Part shown: positions 35,913-45,197 of the stretch, piece after piece
How positions within the stretch are numbered: position 1 is the first letter of the stretch
Layout: every line of letters begins with the position of its first letter
Origin: Chrysemys picta bellii
Lineage: Eukaryota > Chordata > Testudines > Emydidae
Direction of reading: 5' to 3'
DNA: 64,000 nucleotides
NCBI RefSeq assembly: GCF_011386835.1
Contig: NC_088791.1
Coordinates: 30,416,998 to 30,480,997 of the forward strand
The notes under the pieces: generated by a model
What the model saw: only the letters and a program-made list of their open reading frames with translations
The model's database searches: none
Told to the model about the DNA's origin: nothing
Position numbers and translations under genes: made by a program

Positions 35913-36521
35913 CTAAAACCTCTCCAGCGCATCATCAGAGATCTACAACCTATCCTGAAAGATGATCCTTTACTCTCACAGATCTTGGGAGACAGACCTG
36001 TCCTCGCTTACAGACAACCCCCCAACCTAAAGCAAATACTCACCAGCAACCACACATCACTGAACAAAACCACTAACCCAGGAACCTATCCTTGTAACAA
36101 ACCCCGATGCCAACTCTGTCCACATATCTATTCAAGTGACATCATCATAGGACCTAATCACATCAGCCATACCATCAGGGGCTCGTTCACCTGCACATCT
36201 ACCAATGTGATATATGCCATCATGTGCCAGCAATGCCCCTCTGCCATGTACATTGGCCAAACCGGACAGTCTCTACGCAAAAGAATTAATGGACACAAAT
36301 CTGACATCAGGAATCAAAATACTCAAAAACCAGTGGGAGAACACTTTAACCTGTCTGGTCATTCAGTGACAGACCTGTGGGTGGCTATATTGCAACAGAA
36401 AAACTTCAAAAACAGACTCCAAAGAGAGACTGCTGAGCTAGAATTGATATGCAAACTAGACACAATCAACTCCGGTTTGAATAAGGACTGGGAATGGCTG
36501 AGCCATTACAAACATTGACTC
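35913..36521 (+). pseudogene. PLE copy 1: GIY-YIG endonuclease part, 5'-truncated
   Basis: An open frame of about 200 codons without an ATG at its start. It begins inside the PLE protein (LKPLQRIIRDLQPILKDD), passes a Cys cluster (CNKPRCQLCPH) and enters the GIY-YIG nuclease: NVIYAIMCQQCPSAMYIGQT, then LRKRINGHKSDI and PVGEHFNLSGHS. It ends with LQRETAELELICKLDTI and a stop at 36519-36521. The expected nuclease residues are visible: the two Tyr strands (VIYAI, MYIGQT), Arg in the K-R-I-N-G-H helix, and the later Glu in GEHF. The frame is intact through a 6-C run at 36018-36023. Lacking the RT, it would not make a full protein. Confidence 0.88.
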
Positions 36522-36839
36522 TATCTCCCCTTGTAAGTACTCTCACACTTATTATCAAACTGTCTGTACTGGGCTAGCTTGATTATCACTTCAAAAGTTT
36601 TTTTTCTCTTAATTAATTGGCCTCTCAGAGGTGGTAAGACAACTCCCACCTGTTTATGCTCTCTGTATGTGTGTATATATATCTCCTCAATATATGTTCC
36701 ATTCTATATGCATCCGAAGAAGTGGGCTGTAGTCCACGAAAGCTTATGCTCTAATAAATTTGTTAGTCTCTAAGGTGCCACAAGTACTCCTGTTCTTCTT
36801 TTTGCGGATACAGACTAACACGGCTGTTACTCTGAAACC
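36522..36839 (+). repeat. PLE copy 1: 3' UTR and tail (pseudo-LTR part)
   Basis: AT-rich 3' UTR with a (TA/TG) tract at 36668-36682, then the hammerhead-like motif, then the conserved tail GTTAGTCTCTAAGGTGCC through ACTCTGAAACC. It lies directly upstream of copy 2, so in the PLE pattern it could supply the promoter (inference). Confidence 0.85.
36714..36751 (+). ncRNA. Hammerhead-ribozyme-like motif, PLE copy 1
   Basis: Core CCGAAGA, stem II GTGGGC-TGTA-GTCCAC (one G-U pair), GAAA, then stem III A-GC-TTAT-GC-T and candidate cleavage base C at 36751. The only core deviation is C at the normally invariant U4. Stem I pairing is not evident. PLE hammerheads are known; activity here is uncertain. 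Confidence 0.5.
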
Positions 36840-36846
36840 TGTCATT

Positions 36847-39054
36847 ATGCAAGGCACTGCATTTAGCCGTATGGAATGGAAATCCATCAACCTCATGAAA
36901 AAACTCGTACAGATACAGACAGACATCATCTTCCTTTCCAAATGCAAGCAGATGGACATCATACCAAAAGGACTAAAGGTAAAAAATCCATTACAATCTA
37001 CATATCACACAGACTATGCTGAGAGACTGTGTCACACACTCTCAAAGAAACTGCGAAACCACCTGATCAGCATTCTATACAGCAAACAGGGAAAGATTAA
37101 GAATGAGCTCTCAGAACTGGATACTCTCATAAGAAACCAACCTTCCACACAAACTTCCTCATGGATAGACTTTACAAAAACTAGACAAGCCATTTACAAG
37201 ACAAACTTTGCCTCTCTACAAAGGAAAAAGGACACTAAACTATCTAAACTGCTACATGCCACAAGCAGCCACAACAGTAGTTCCCTTAACCCACCCAGCA
37301 ATATTGTTAATCTTTCCAGCTATATTCTTAGCCCAGCAGAAGAGTCTGTCCTATCTCGGGGCCTCTCCTTTTGTCCCTCCAGACCCATGAATATGATACA
37401 GTTCTGCGGTGACCTAGAATCCTACTTTCGACGTCTCCGACTCAAAGAATATTTCCAACATGCCTCTGAACAGCATACTAACCCACAGAATCCTCCCTAC
37501 CAGCACTACAAAAAAAAGGATTCTGCATGGACTCCTCCGGACGGTCGAAACAACAGACTGGATTTCTACATAGATTGCTTCCGTCGACGTGCAAAGGCTG
37601 AAATTGTGGAAAAGCAACATCACTTGCCACATAACCTCAGCCATGCTGAACACAACGCCATCTACAGCCTCAGAAACAACCCTGACATCATAATCAAAAA
37701 GGCTGACAAAGGAGGTGCTGTCGTCATCATGAATAAATTGGAATATCACCAGGAGGCTGCTAGACAGCTCTCTAACACCACATTCTACAGGCCATTATCC
37801 TCTGATCCCACTGAGGATTACCCAAAGAAACTACACCATCTGCTAAAAAAACTCCCTGACAAAGCACAGGAACAAATCCGTACAGACACATACCTAGAAC
37901 CCCGACCAGGGGTATTCTATTTGCTACCCAAGATCCATAAACCTGGATATCCTGGACGCCCCATCATCTCAGGCATTGGCACCCTAACATCAGGCTTGTC
38001 TGGTTATGTAGACTCTCTCCTCAGACCCTACGCTACCAGCACTCCCAGCTATCTTCGAGACACCACTGACTTCCTGAGGAAACTACAATCCATCGGTGAT
38101 CTTCCAGAAAACACCATCCTGGCCACTATGGACGTAGAAGCCCTCTACACCAATATTCCACACAAAGATGGACTACAAGCTATCAGGAACAGTATCCCTG
38201 ATAATGTCACAGCTAACCTGGTGGCTGAACTTTGTGATTTTGTCCTCACCCACAACTATTTCACATTTGGGGACAATATATACCTTCAAGTCAGCGGCAC
38301 TGCTATGGGTACCCGCATGGCCCCACAATATGCCAACATTTTTATGGCTGACTTAGAACAACGCTTCCTTAGCTCTCGTCCCCTAACGCCCCTACTCTAC
38401 TTGCGCTACATTGATGACATCTTCATCATCTGGACCCATGGAAAAGAAGCCCTTGAGGAATTTCACCATGATTTCAATAATTTCCATCCCACCATCAACC
38501 TCAGCCTAGATCAATCCACACAAGCGGTCCATTTCCTGTACACTATTGTGCTAATAAGTGATGGTCACATCAATACCACCCTATACCGGAAACCTACTGA
38601 CCGCTACACTTACCTACATGCCTCCAGCTTCCATCCAGGACACACCACACGATCCATTGTCTACAGCCAAGCTCTAAGATATAACCGCATTTGCTCCAAT
38701 CCCTCGGATAGAGACAAGCACCTACAAGATCTCTATCAAGCATTCTTAAAACTACAATACCCACCTGCTGAAGTGAAAAAACAGATTGACAGAGCCAGAC
38801 GAGTACCCAGAAGTCACCTCCTACAAGACAGGCCCAACAAAGAAAATAACAGAACACCACTAGCTGTCACCTTCAGCCCCCAACTAAAACCTCTCCAGCG
38901 CATCATCAGAGATCTGTTACAACCTATCCTGAAAGATGATCCTTTACTCTCACAGATCTTGGGAGACAGACCTGTCCTCGCTTACAGACAACCCCCCCAA
39001 CCTAAAGCAAATACTCACCAGCAACCACACATCACTGAACAAAACCACTAACCC
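36847..39054 (+). CDS. PLE copy 2: reverse transcriptase ORF, frameshifted before the nuclease
   Basis: From ATG at 36847 (MQGTAFSRMEWKSINL) the frame stays open for 735 codons. N-terminal part: helical, Lys-rich. RT core: DKGGAVVIMNKLEYHQEA (about 37700), LLPKIHKPGYPGRPIISG (about 37920-37975), motif A TMDVEALYTNIP with Asp codon at 38131, motif B SGTAMGTRMAPQYANIFM (about 38293), motif C YIDD with Asp codons at 38413 and 38416, and motif E-like LYRKPTDRYTYLH (38582 on). All catalytic Asp residues are present. At a 7-C run (38992-38998) the frame shifts relative to copy 1, which has six C; translation ends at 39054 and the nuclease lies in another frame. The frame is also open upstream of the ATG into copy 1, where no ATG occurs. 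Cellular role: copies element RNA at a nicked target. Confidence 0.93.
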
Positions 39055-39496
39055 AGGAACCTATCCTTGTAACAAACCCCGATGCCAACTCTGTCCACAT
39101 ATCTATTCAAGTGACATCATCATAGGACCTAATCACATCAGCCATACCATCAGGGGCTCGTTCACCTGCACATCTACCAATGTGATATATGCCATCATGT
39201 GCCAGCAATGCCCCTCTGCCATGTACATTGGCCAAACCGGACAGTCTCTATGCAAAAGAATTAATGGACACAAATCTGACATCAGGAATCAAAATACTCA
39301 AAAACCAGTGGGAGAACACTTTAACCTGTCTGGTCATTCAGTGACAGACCTGCGGGTGGCTATATTACAACAGAAAAACTTCAAAAACAGACTCCAAAGA
39401 GAGACTGCTGAGCTAGAATTGATATGCAAACTAGACACAATCAACTCCGGTTTGAATAAGGACTGGGAATGGCTGAGCCATTACAAACATTGACTC
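38936..39496 (+). pseudogene. PLE copy 2: GIY-YIG endonuclease, out of frame with the RT
   Basis: After the C-run the frame NLKQILTSNHTSLNKTTNPG continues to the Cys cluster CNKPRCQLCPH and the same GIY-YIG nuclease as in copy 1, ending at a stop at 39494-39496. It differs from copy 1 at three bases in this stretch, including CTACGC to CTATGC (Arg to Cys in LRKRING). That Arg is next to the conserved nuclease helix. Alone, this frame lacks a fitting start. Unless ribosomes slip at the C-run, the nuclease is not joined to the RT. Confidence 0.85.
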
Positions 39497-39813
39497 TATC
39501 TCCCCTTGTAAGTACTCTCACACTTATTATCAAACTGTCTGTACTGGGCTAGCTTGATTATCACTTCAAAAGTTTTTTTTCTCTTAATTAATTGGCCTCT
39601 CAGAGTTGGTAAGACAACTCCCACCTGTTTATGCTCTCTGTATGTGTGTATATATATCTCCTCAATATATGTTCCATTCTATATGCATCCGAAGAAGTGG
39701 GCTGTAGTCCACGAAAGCTTATGCTCTAATAAATTTGTTAGTCTCTAAGGTGCCACAAGTACTCCTGTTCTTCTTTTTGCGGATACAGACTAACACGGCT
39801 GTTACTCTGAAAC
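39497..39813 (+). repeat. PLE copy 2: 3' UTR and tail
   Basis: Same as 36522-36839 apart from one base (GAGGTGG to GAGTTGG). It ends at GTTACTCTGAAAC against the right TSD. Confidence 0.9.
39689..39726 (+). ncRNA. Hammerhead-ribozyme-like motif, PLE copy 2
   Basis: Identical to the motif at 36714-36751. The two candidate cleavage points (after 36751 and 39726) are 2,975 nt apart, which would release one element unit if both worked. Confidence 0.5.
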
Positions 39814-39845
39814 CAGAGATACCTATAACATTTATAAAGCTGATT

Positions 39846-40234
39846 CAGTAGAACCTGAGAGTTACAAACTGACCAATCAACCACACACCTCATTTGGAAC
39901 TGGTAATATACAATCAGGCATCAGCAGAGACCAAAAAAAAACAAACAAAAGCAAATACAGTACAGCACTGTGTTAAATGTAAACTATTAAAAAGATAAAG
40001 GGAAAGTTTAAAAAAATATTTGACAAGGTAAGGAAATTGTTTCTGTGCTTGTTTAATTTAAATTAAGATGGTTAAAAACAGCATTTTTCTTCTGCATAGT
40101 GAAGTTTCAAAGCTGTATTAAGTCATTGTTCAGTTGTAAACTTTTGAAAGAACCAGAACATTCAGAGTTATGAACATTTCAGAATGATGAACAACCTCCA
40201 TTCCCGAGGTGTTCGTAACTCTGAGGTTCTACTG
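39846..40234. mobile_element. Tigger-like MITE
   Basis: The ends CAGTAGAACCTGAGAGTTAC and GTAACTCTGAGGTTCTACTG are inverted with one mismatch. TA follows the right end; TT precedes the left, so one TA may have mutated. AT-rich interior without transposase. The same terminus family as 52949-53901. It starts 17 bp after the PLE TSD. Confidence 0.85.
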
Positions 40235-40917
40235 TAAAACAGTCTGAAAGATATTCCATGTGTCTGTAATATCTGTCACAGGCACTATCAAAGGACACCT
40301 GCGCAAATTTTCACAGAGATTTGCTGTTAACTGTTGAATGCTTTGCAGTACAAAGGAAACAGGACTCAAATTAGCTTTGATAATTGTTGTCTGGATCAAT
40401 CTAGTTTGCCTGGCAGTTAAGTGGTTTTTAATGATTTTGTTGTTAATGATGATGCTACCTTTAGGTCTTGTAGAATTGTCCTAAACTTTCCCTTAAAGTT
40501 AGCAGGAAATAGTGACCATCTCTCGGGTTAGCATAAAAACCGAGCATTTTCTGTGATAGTTCTTTACCTTTAGATGGAATTTCAAGCAGAACAATATTTA
40601 GTGTTACAGTACTTGAGTTGTTAATAAGATTGAGGAGATGGGTACAGCTCAGCAATATCTATCTGACCAGGACCCCTATTTTTATGGACTTTTGATGGAT
40701 CAGTATGGACATTTTCCATTATACTATAGCACTTTTGCCACTGTAGAATCCTAGCAGCTTTTGAGGCCTGTGAAGCCACAGCTGAAGTTCTCCCTGCAAT
40801 TCTAAGGGCTACAGATGCCAATGCTAATATCGAAGTTGTGATTATGGGAGGATATGTGGGGAGGTGCTGCACCTTTTGTTGCAAATGTAATGTTGACAAT
40901 GTTAATACTAATGGCCA
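40235..40917. other. Unannotated intronic DNA
   Basis: No gene or repeat recognised. Confidence 0.5.
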
Positions 40918-40925
40918 ATGTTGAA

Positions 40926-42298
40926 TAGGGTTACCATATTTGAACTTTCCCCTAGCCACTCCCTCCCACTTCCCGCCCCCTGACTGCCCCCCACAGAACC
41001 CCCAATCCATCCAACCCCCCCTGCTCCTTGTCCCCTGATCGCCCCCTCCCAGGACCCCTGCCCCTAACTACCCCCTGGGACCCTACCCCCTATCTAAGCC
41101 TCTCTTATCCTTGTCCCCGACTGCCCCCTCCTGAGACCCCCCCCACCCTAACTGTCCCCCTAGGGCCCCACTCCCTACCTGTCCCCTGACTGTTCTGACT
41201 CCTATCCACATCCCCGGGACTTCCACGCCTATCCAACCGCTGCCTGTCCCCTGACTGCCCCCCGAACCCCCAACTCATCTAACCCTCCCTGTCCCTTGAC
41301 TGCCACAATCCCTCTCCACACCTCTGCCCCCTGACAGGCTCCCACCCAGAACCCCTGACCCATCCAACCCTCCCCCTGCTCCCTGTCCCCTGGCTGCCCC
41401 GATCCCTCTTCACACGCCCACCCCCTGACAGGCGCCCCCCCCCAGAACTCCCAACCCATCCAACCCTCCCCCTGCTCCCTGTCCCTTGACTGCTCCAACC
41501 CCTCTCCACACACAGGCCCCCCCAGAACCCTCGACCCATCCAACCCCCCTGCTCCCTGTCTCTTGACTGGCCGCGCTCCCTGCCCCGCCCCACCCCACCC
41601 CAGCTCACTTCTGCTCGGGCTCTGCCTGCTCCCCTGAGCGCGCAGCCGCCCCACTTCTCCGCCCCCCACCCCCCGGCTTGCCTCGAATCAGATGTCCGCG
41701 CGGCAAGCCTGGGAGGGAGGGGGCGAGAAGCGGAGTGGTGCGGCTGTGCACTCAAGGCAGTAGGCAGAGGCAGAGCGGAAGTGAGCTGGGGTGGGGAGCA
41801 GTTCCCCTGTGCCCCCCCCTGGGGTTACCTGCTGCAGGCAGACCCTCCCCGCGCCCTCCTCCCCCAGCTCACCTGAGCGCTCTGCTTCTCCTCCCTCCCT
41901 TTTGCTGTGCAAAAGTCTGGGAGGGAGGGGGGTGGAGGGGAAAAGCGGCGCGCCCGGGGGAGGAGGCGGGGCCTGGGATTTGGGGAAGGGATTGGAATGG
42001 GGACGGGGAAGGGGTGGAGCCGGGAGTGGGGGGTGCCTATGCCCCACGCAGCACTGCCGGCGTGCTGAAGCTGCAGGGGAGGGGGGGGAAGCGGGGGAGG
42101 AGCTTTTGCTGCTGGAGAGGCCCCAAGTGAGTGGCTCAATCCGGCGCGGCTGCCCTGTCAGCCGCTTTTGGGTCTTTAAATAGCCGTCCGGGGGGAAATC
42201 CCGGACATTTTTAGCTTTTTACAAATTCCCCCCGGACGGCTATTTAAAGACCCAAAAACCGGACTTGTCCGGGGAAACCCGGACGTATGGTAACCCTA
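40926..42298. mobile_element. hAT-type element with C-rich minisatellite core and exact TSD
   Basis: The ends TAGGGTTACCATATTT and ACGTATGGTAACCCTAA are inverted over about 13 bp. ATGTTGAA flanks both sides exactly (40918-40925, 42299-42306). The left half (41000-41560) is made of degenerate C-rich units that include CCATCCAACCC, CTCCCTGTCCC and TGACTGCCCC. The right half is G-rich. A 28-bp inverted repeat (GGGTCTTTAAATAGCCGTCC around 42170 and its complement ending about 42253) lies near the right end. No transposase; long open frames are compositional. Confidence 0.9.
41000..41560. repeat. C-rich degenerate minisatellite
   Basis: Irregular units of roughly 70-100 bp repeat the order: cCCAGAAC, CCATCCAACCC, CTGCTCCCTGTCCC, TGACTGCC, CCTCTCCACAC. 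G-poor on the plus strand. Confidence 0.75.
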
Positions 42299-42306
42299 AT
42301 GTTGAA

Positions 42307-42592
42307 AGTGTATCACTGTGAGTATTTTCCAAAGAAAACGAATCCCCTTCATACAACCATTCAGGGCTGCCCTTTGGAACCTGAACAACCCATGTCCAGG
42401 AGGTCCAGGAGGTCCTTCATTTCTAGGGGTCAGAGATAATATCAGACCAGTATCTTTTGTGTATCCGTATCCAAAAGAGATGTTCAAAATTTATTGCAAA
42501 ATATTTTTATATTAAATTTGTTTCTAAGTTCACAAAATTTCTGGTTAAGTGCATCAAATTTAAAATGAAATGAAATATTTATTGAAAATACT
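42307..42592. other. Unannotated intronic DNA
   Basis: No gene or repeat recognised. Confidence 0.45.
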
Positions 42593-42605
42593 TTCCATTA
42601 ATTGG

Positions 42606-42795
42606 TTTCAGAGTAGCAGCCGTGTTAGTCTGTATCCGCAAAAAGAACAGGAGTACTTGTGGCACCTTAGAGACTAACAGATTTATTAGAGCATAAGCTT
42701 TCGTGGACTACAGCCCAAGTGGGCTGTAGTCCACGAAAGCTTATGCTCTAATAAATCTGTTAGTCTCTAAGGTGCCACAAGTACTCCTGTTCTTT
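42606..42795 (-). mobile_element. Palindromic PLE tail insertion with 13-bp TSD
   Basis: The full tail lies in reverse from 42606 (GTTTCAGAGTAGCAGCCG). It turns round at a 4-base loop (AAGT, 42717-42720) inside the hammerhead-like stem II and runs forward to TGTTCTTT. The arms are 42640-42716 and 42721-42797. TTCCATTAATTGG flanks both sides (42593-42605, 42796-42808); two T are shared with the right arm. The forward arm lacks the terminal GCGGATACAGACTAAC segment. Confidence 0.93.
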
Positions 42796-42808
42796 TTCCA
42801 TTAATTGG

Positions 42809-44938
42809 ATGTCTGCACTTCATTTTGCCAGTAAAATGCCTAGCACACGTTGAGTGTTATATAAATAATAATTCAGTTTCTCCTTACTTTGAAGAGAGAC
42901 CTACTTTATTTTTCTTGATTTGCTCTTGTCTTTCGATGCCCAGTGATCCTAATAGCATTGTGAAGCTCTTAGAAAAGGGAATAGTAAGCATGGATTAAAT
43001 AACAAATTATTCCATTCTTGTTCACTTCAAATTATCTTCGGTTCAGTTGCCGTTCTGCAGTCATTCATTTTGTTTCTTCTGTTCTTCAATATCTATACGC
43101 CTTTGGGTCTTACTTGCTTTTGCAGCTGATACCCAAATATGTGCTGGCGGGTACAGTACGTCTCTTTGAAACAAGGCTCTGATAGGAAAATGTCAATGAC
43201 ATATTAATGTGTTTATCGTTATCTGTGCTGACATTTCTATGTGCTGTAAAGAATTTTGACTGCTGTAGAAAATTAGTGTAAAGGAATGTGGGAGTGAGGC
43301 TTCCAGAAATTATTTGTTTAGGTGACTGTGTTTTGGATGTATTATTAATACTTAAGATTTCATGTGCTCTCTGAAACAGAGATTTTTCTTCCTATGTTTG
43401 AATAGCACTAGGCACATTTCAGGTGGCACTGCAATCTAAGAAATCCTCTTGATTTATGATGGGATTTTCCAAAGTGCCTAAGGGAGTTGAGTACGAGTCT
43501 TATCAACTTAATCTTGTGAGTAAAGAACAAATACTTCTTTTATTACTGCAAGACTCATATTAAAAAACTGGAGAATGGGATTTCACCTGATGGATTAGGT
43601 GTTTTCTGACATATAACAGCACTGTACTAATATTGCATGTGCTGAACCACCAGACTTTATTAGTGTTCCAAAGAAATGTCATTTTAAATTACAATAGCCA
43701 CTCTACTGTTTAATCTTGTATTAATTATAAAATTGTTTGTTGCCCAGAAATGACTATTTAAGTATGAGATTCTATAGATTCTTAATAGGAAATATTGCTG
43801 CTCCATGATTATATTTATCCTATACATGTGTATAGTCACATAATGAGCTCTTTGTACCCATGCAAAGGATGGACATTTTGTTGTGTGTGTTAGGGGAAGG
43901 TTGAAGGAGGGGCTGTTCCATTGGTGGTTTACTACTCTGTGTCAACAATTCTTGTCAGGCCTGACATATTCACTAACACACTTTTGTCATGATCTATACC
44001 CAAAGGGTGGCATGTAACTTATCATTTGAAAAGTAATAACTCACTGCTCATTAATATTCTTGAGTGATGTATGTACAGGGAGTGTACAAAAATGTATGGA
44101 TATGTACTAAAATTATATTCTTAAAATCTGTTGGGCAAACAATGCCTAAGCCCAGTCTCTCCTAGACAAAGGAATGTGTTTGTTTGTGTGACCAGCCTGC
44201 TTGTTAGGCAGACACAGTGAAGACATATTTACATAAAAGCTAAACAAAACTATCAGCCTAGCAAATGGGGGAGAGAGCCTAGGAACCTCAAATGATAAGT
44301 AATTGAATCAACGGATTGTGTACAATATTATCGTATTATCAAAGTACATCAAGTAAGGTCTTTATGAAAGCTAATGATGCATTAGAGATTAATGTCACTG
44401 TAAAATGTATGTATCAGCACTATATGAGGAATTATGAACACTTATATTATGCTTTAAAGACTGTGAACAAGCACAGAGAGAAACAAGCTTTCTGCCAGAC
44501 AGAAGGGAAGGGAGCTATCTCAAGTGAAATTAAGCAAGGCATGACCAAAAACAATGAAATCCCTATTTACATACAAATCAGCAGGGGGATGGGAAGTCCA
44601 AGGAAGGGAAGAATAGCAGGAGGTCATCCTGAGTCTGGGGCAAAACATTGAGTTTGGGGGGATATAAGGAGAGAGAAGAAGCCATCTTGGCATCCATCAC
44701 TGGACAGACACAAGGGGACAGAGCTCTTGGAAGTGGAGAAAGATGGATGTTTCAGCCCCAGGGGGGTTGATGTCTCTGGGAACTGAATGTAAGTAAGAAA
44801 CCTGCTTTCACCTAGGAAGAAATGGGAAACTGGCATCTTTACTTCTGTGGAAGGTGCTGACTGAGAGAAAGTCAGCCATGACTGGAATAAGAGAGACTGG
44901 TAAGAAGTCTACCTTTAATGAAGGCTGTAGCTTGTTAA
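42809..44938. other. Unannotated intronic DNA
   Basis: AT-rich. A short frame at 44316-44651 shows no known motif, and I do not call it a gene. Confidence 0.5.
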
Positions 44939-44946
44939 GTCTTAGC

Positions 44947-45189
44947 CAGGGCCGGCTCCAGGCACCAGCTGAGCAAGCAGGTGCTTGGGGCGGCCAAGGG
45001 GAAGGGGTGGCACGTCGGGCTCTTCAGCGGCAATTCGGCGGAGGGTCTCTGTCCCTCTTGGAGGGAAAGACATGCTGCCAAATTGCCGCTGAAGAAGAAA
45101 GCGGCGCGGTGGAGCTGCCGCTGATCGCGATCGCAGCTTTTTTTTTTTTTTCGCCACTTAGGGCGGCAAAAACCCGGGAGCCAGTCCTG
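44947..45189. mobile_element. hAT MITE (CAGGGCCGGCTCC family) with exact TSD
   Basis: The ends CAGGGCCGGCTCC and GGGAGCCAGTCCTG are inverted. GTCTTAGC flanks both sides exactly (44939-44946, 45190-45197). It shares ends and the GGGCGGC sub-terminal motif with 34489-34798, but its core is different and less GC-rich and holds a poly-T (45138-45151). Confidence 0.93.
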
Positions 45190-45197
45190 GTCTTAGC

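Larger units (their letters stand above)
35886..39813 (+). mobile_element. Young Penelope-like element, tandem partial plus near-complete copy
   Basis: Penelope-like elements are retroelements with a telomerase-related reverse transcriptase and a GIY-YIG nuclease. The insertion is bounded by exact 15-bp repeats CAGAGATACCTATAA (35871-35885, 39814-39828). Order: about 27 bp of inverted tail (35886-35912); copy 1, truncated to the nuclease and tail (35913 to about 36839); copy 2 from about 36840 with RT ORF, nuclease and tail. The two copies overlap over about 925 bp and differ by four substitutions, one 3-nt indel and one 1-nt indel. This is the head-to-tail arrangement that gives PLEs their pseudo-LTR. 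The high copy-to-copy identity, clean TSD and long ORF indicate recent insertion. Confidence 0.96.

Noticed and set aside
41000..41560. Possible CRISPR-like or satellite array
   Set aside because: Units are irregular in length and degenerate, there are no spacers, and this is vertebrate DNA.
41229..42183. Open frames of up to 158 codons on both strands
   Set aside because: They are inside the minisatellite hAT element and read as repeated Gly/Arg or Pro/Ser text.
42606..42795. Palindrome as an assembly artefact
   Set aside because: A 13-bp TSD flanks it, and two other insertions show the same architecture, so a real insertion is the better explanation.
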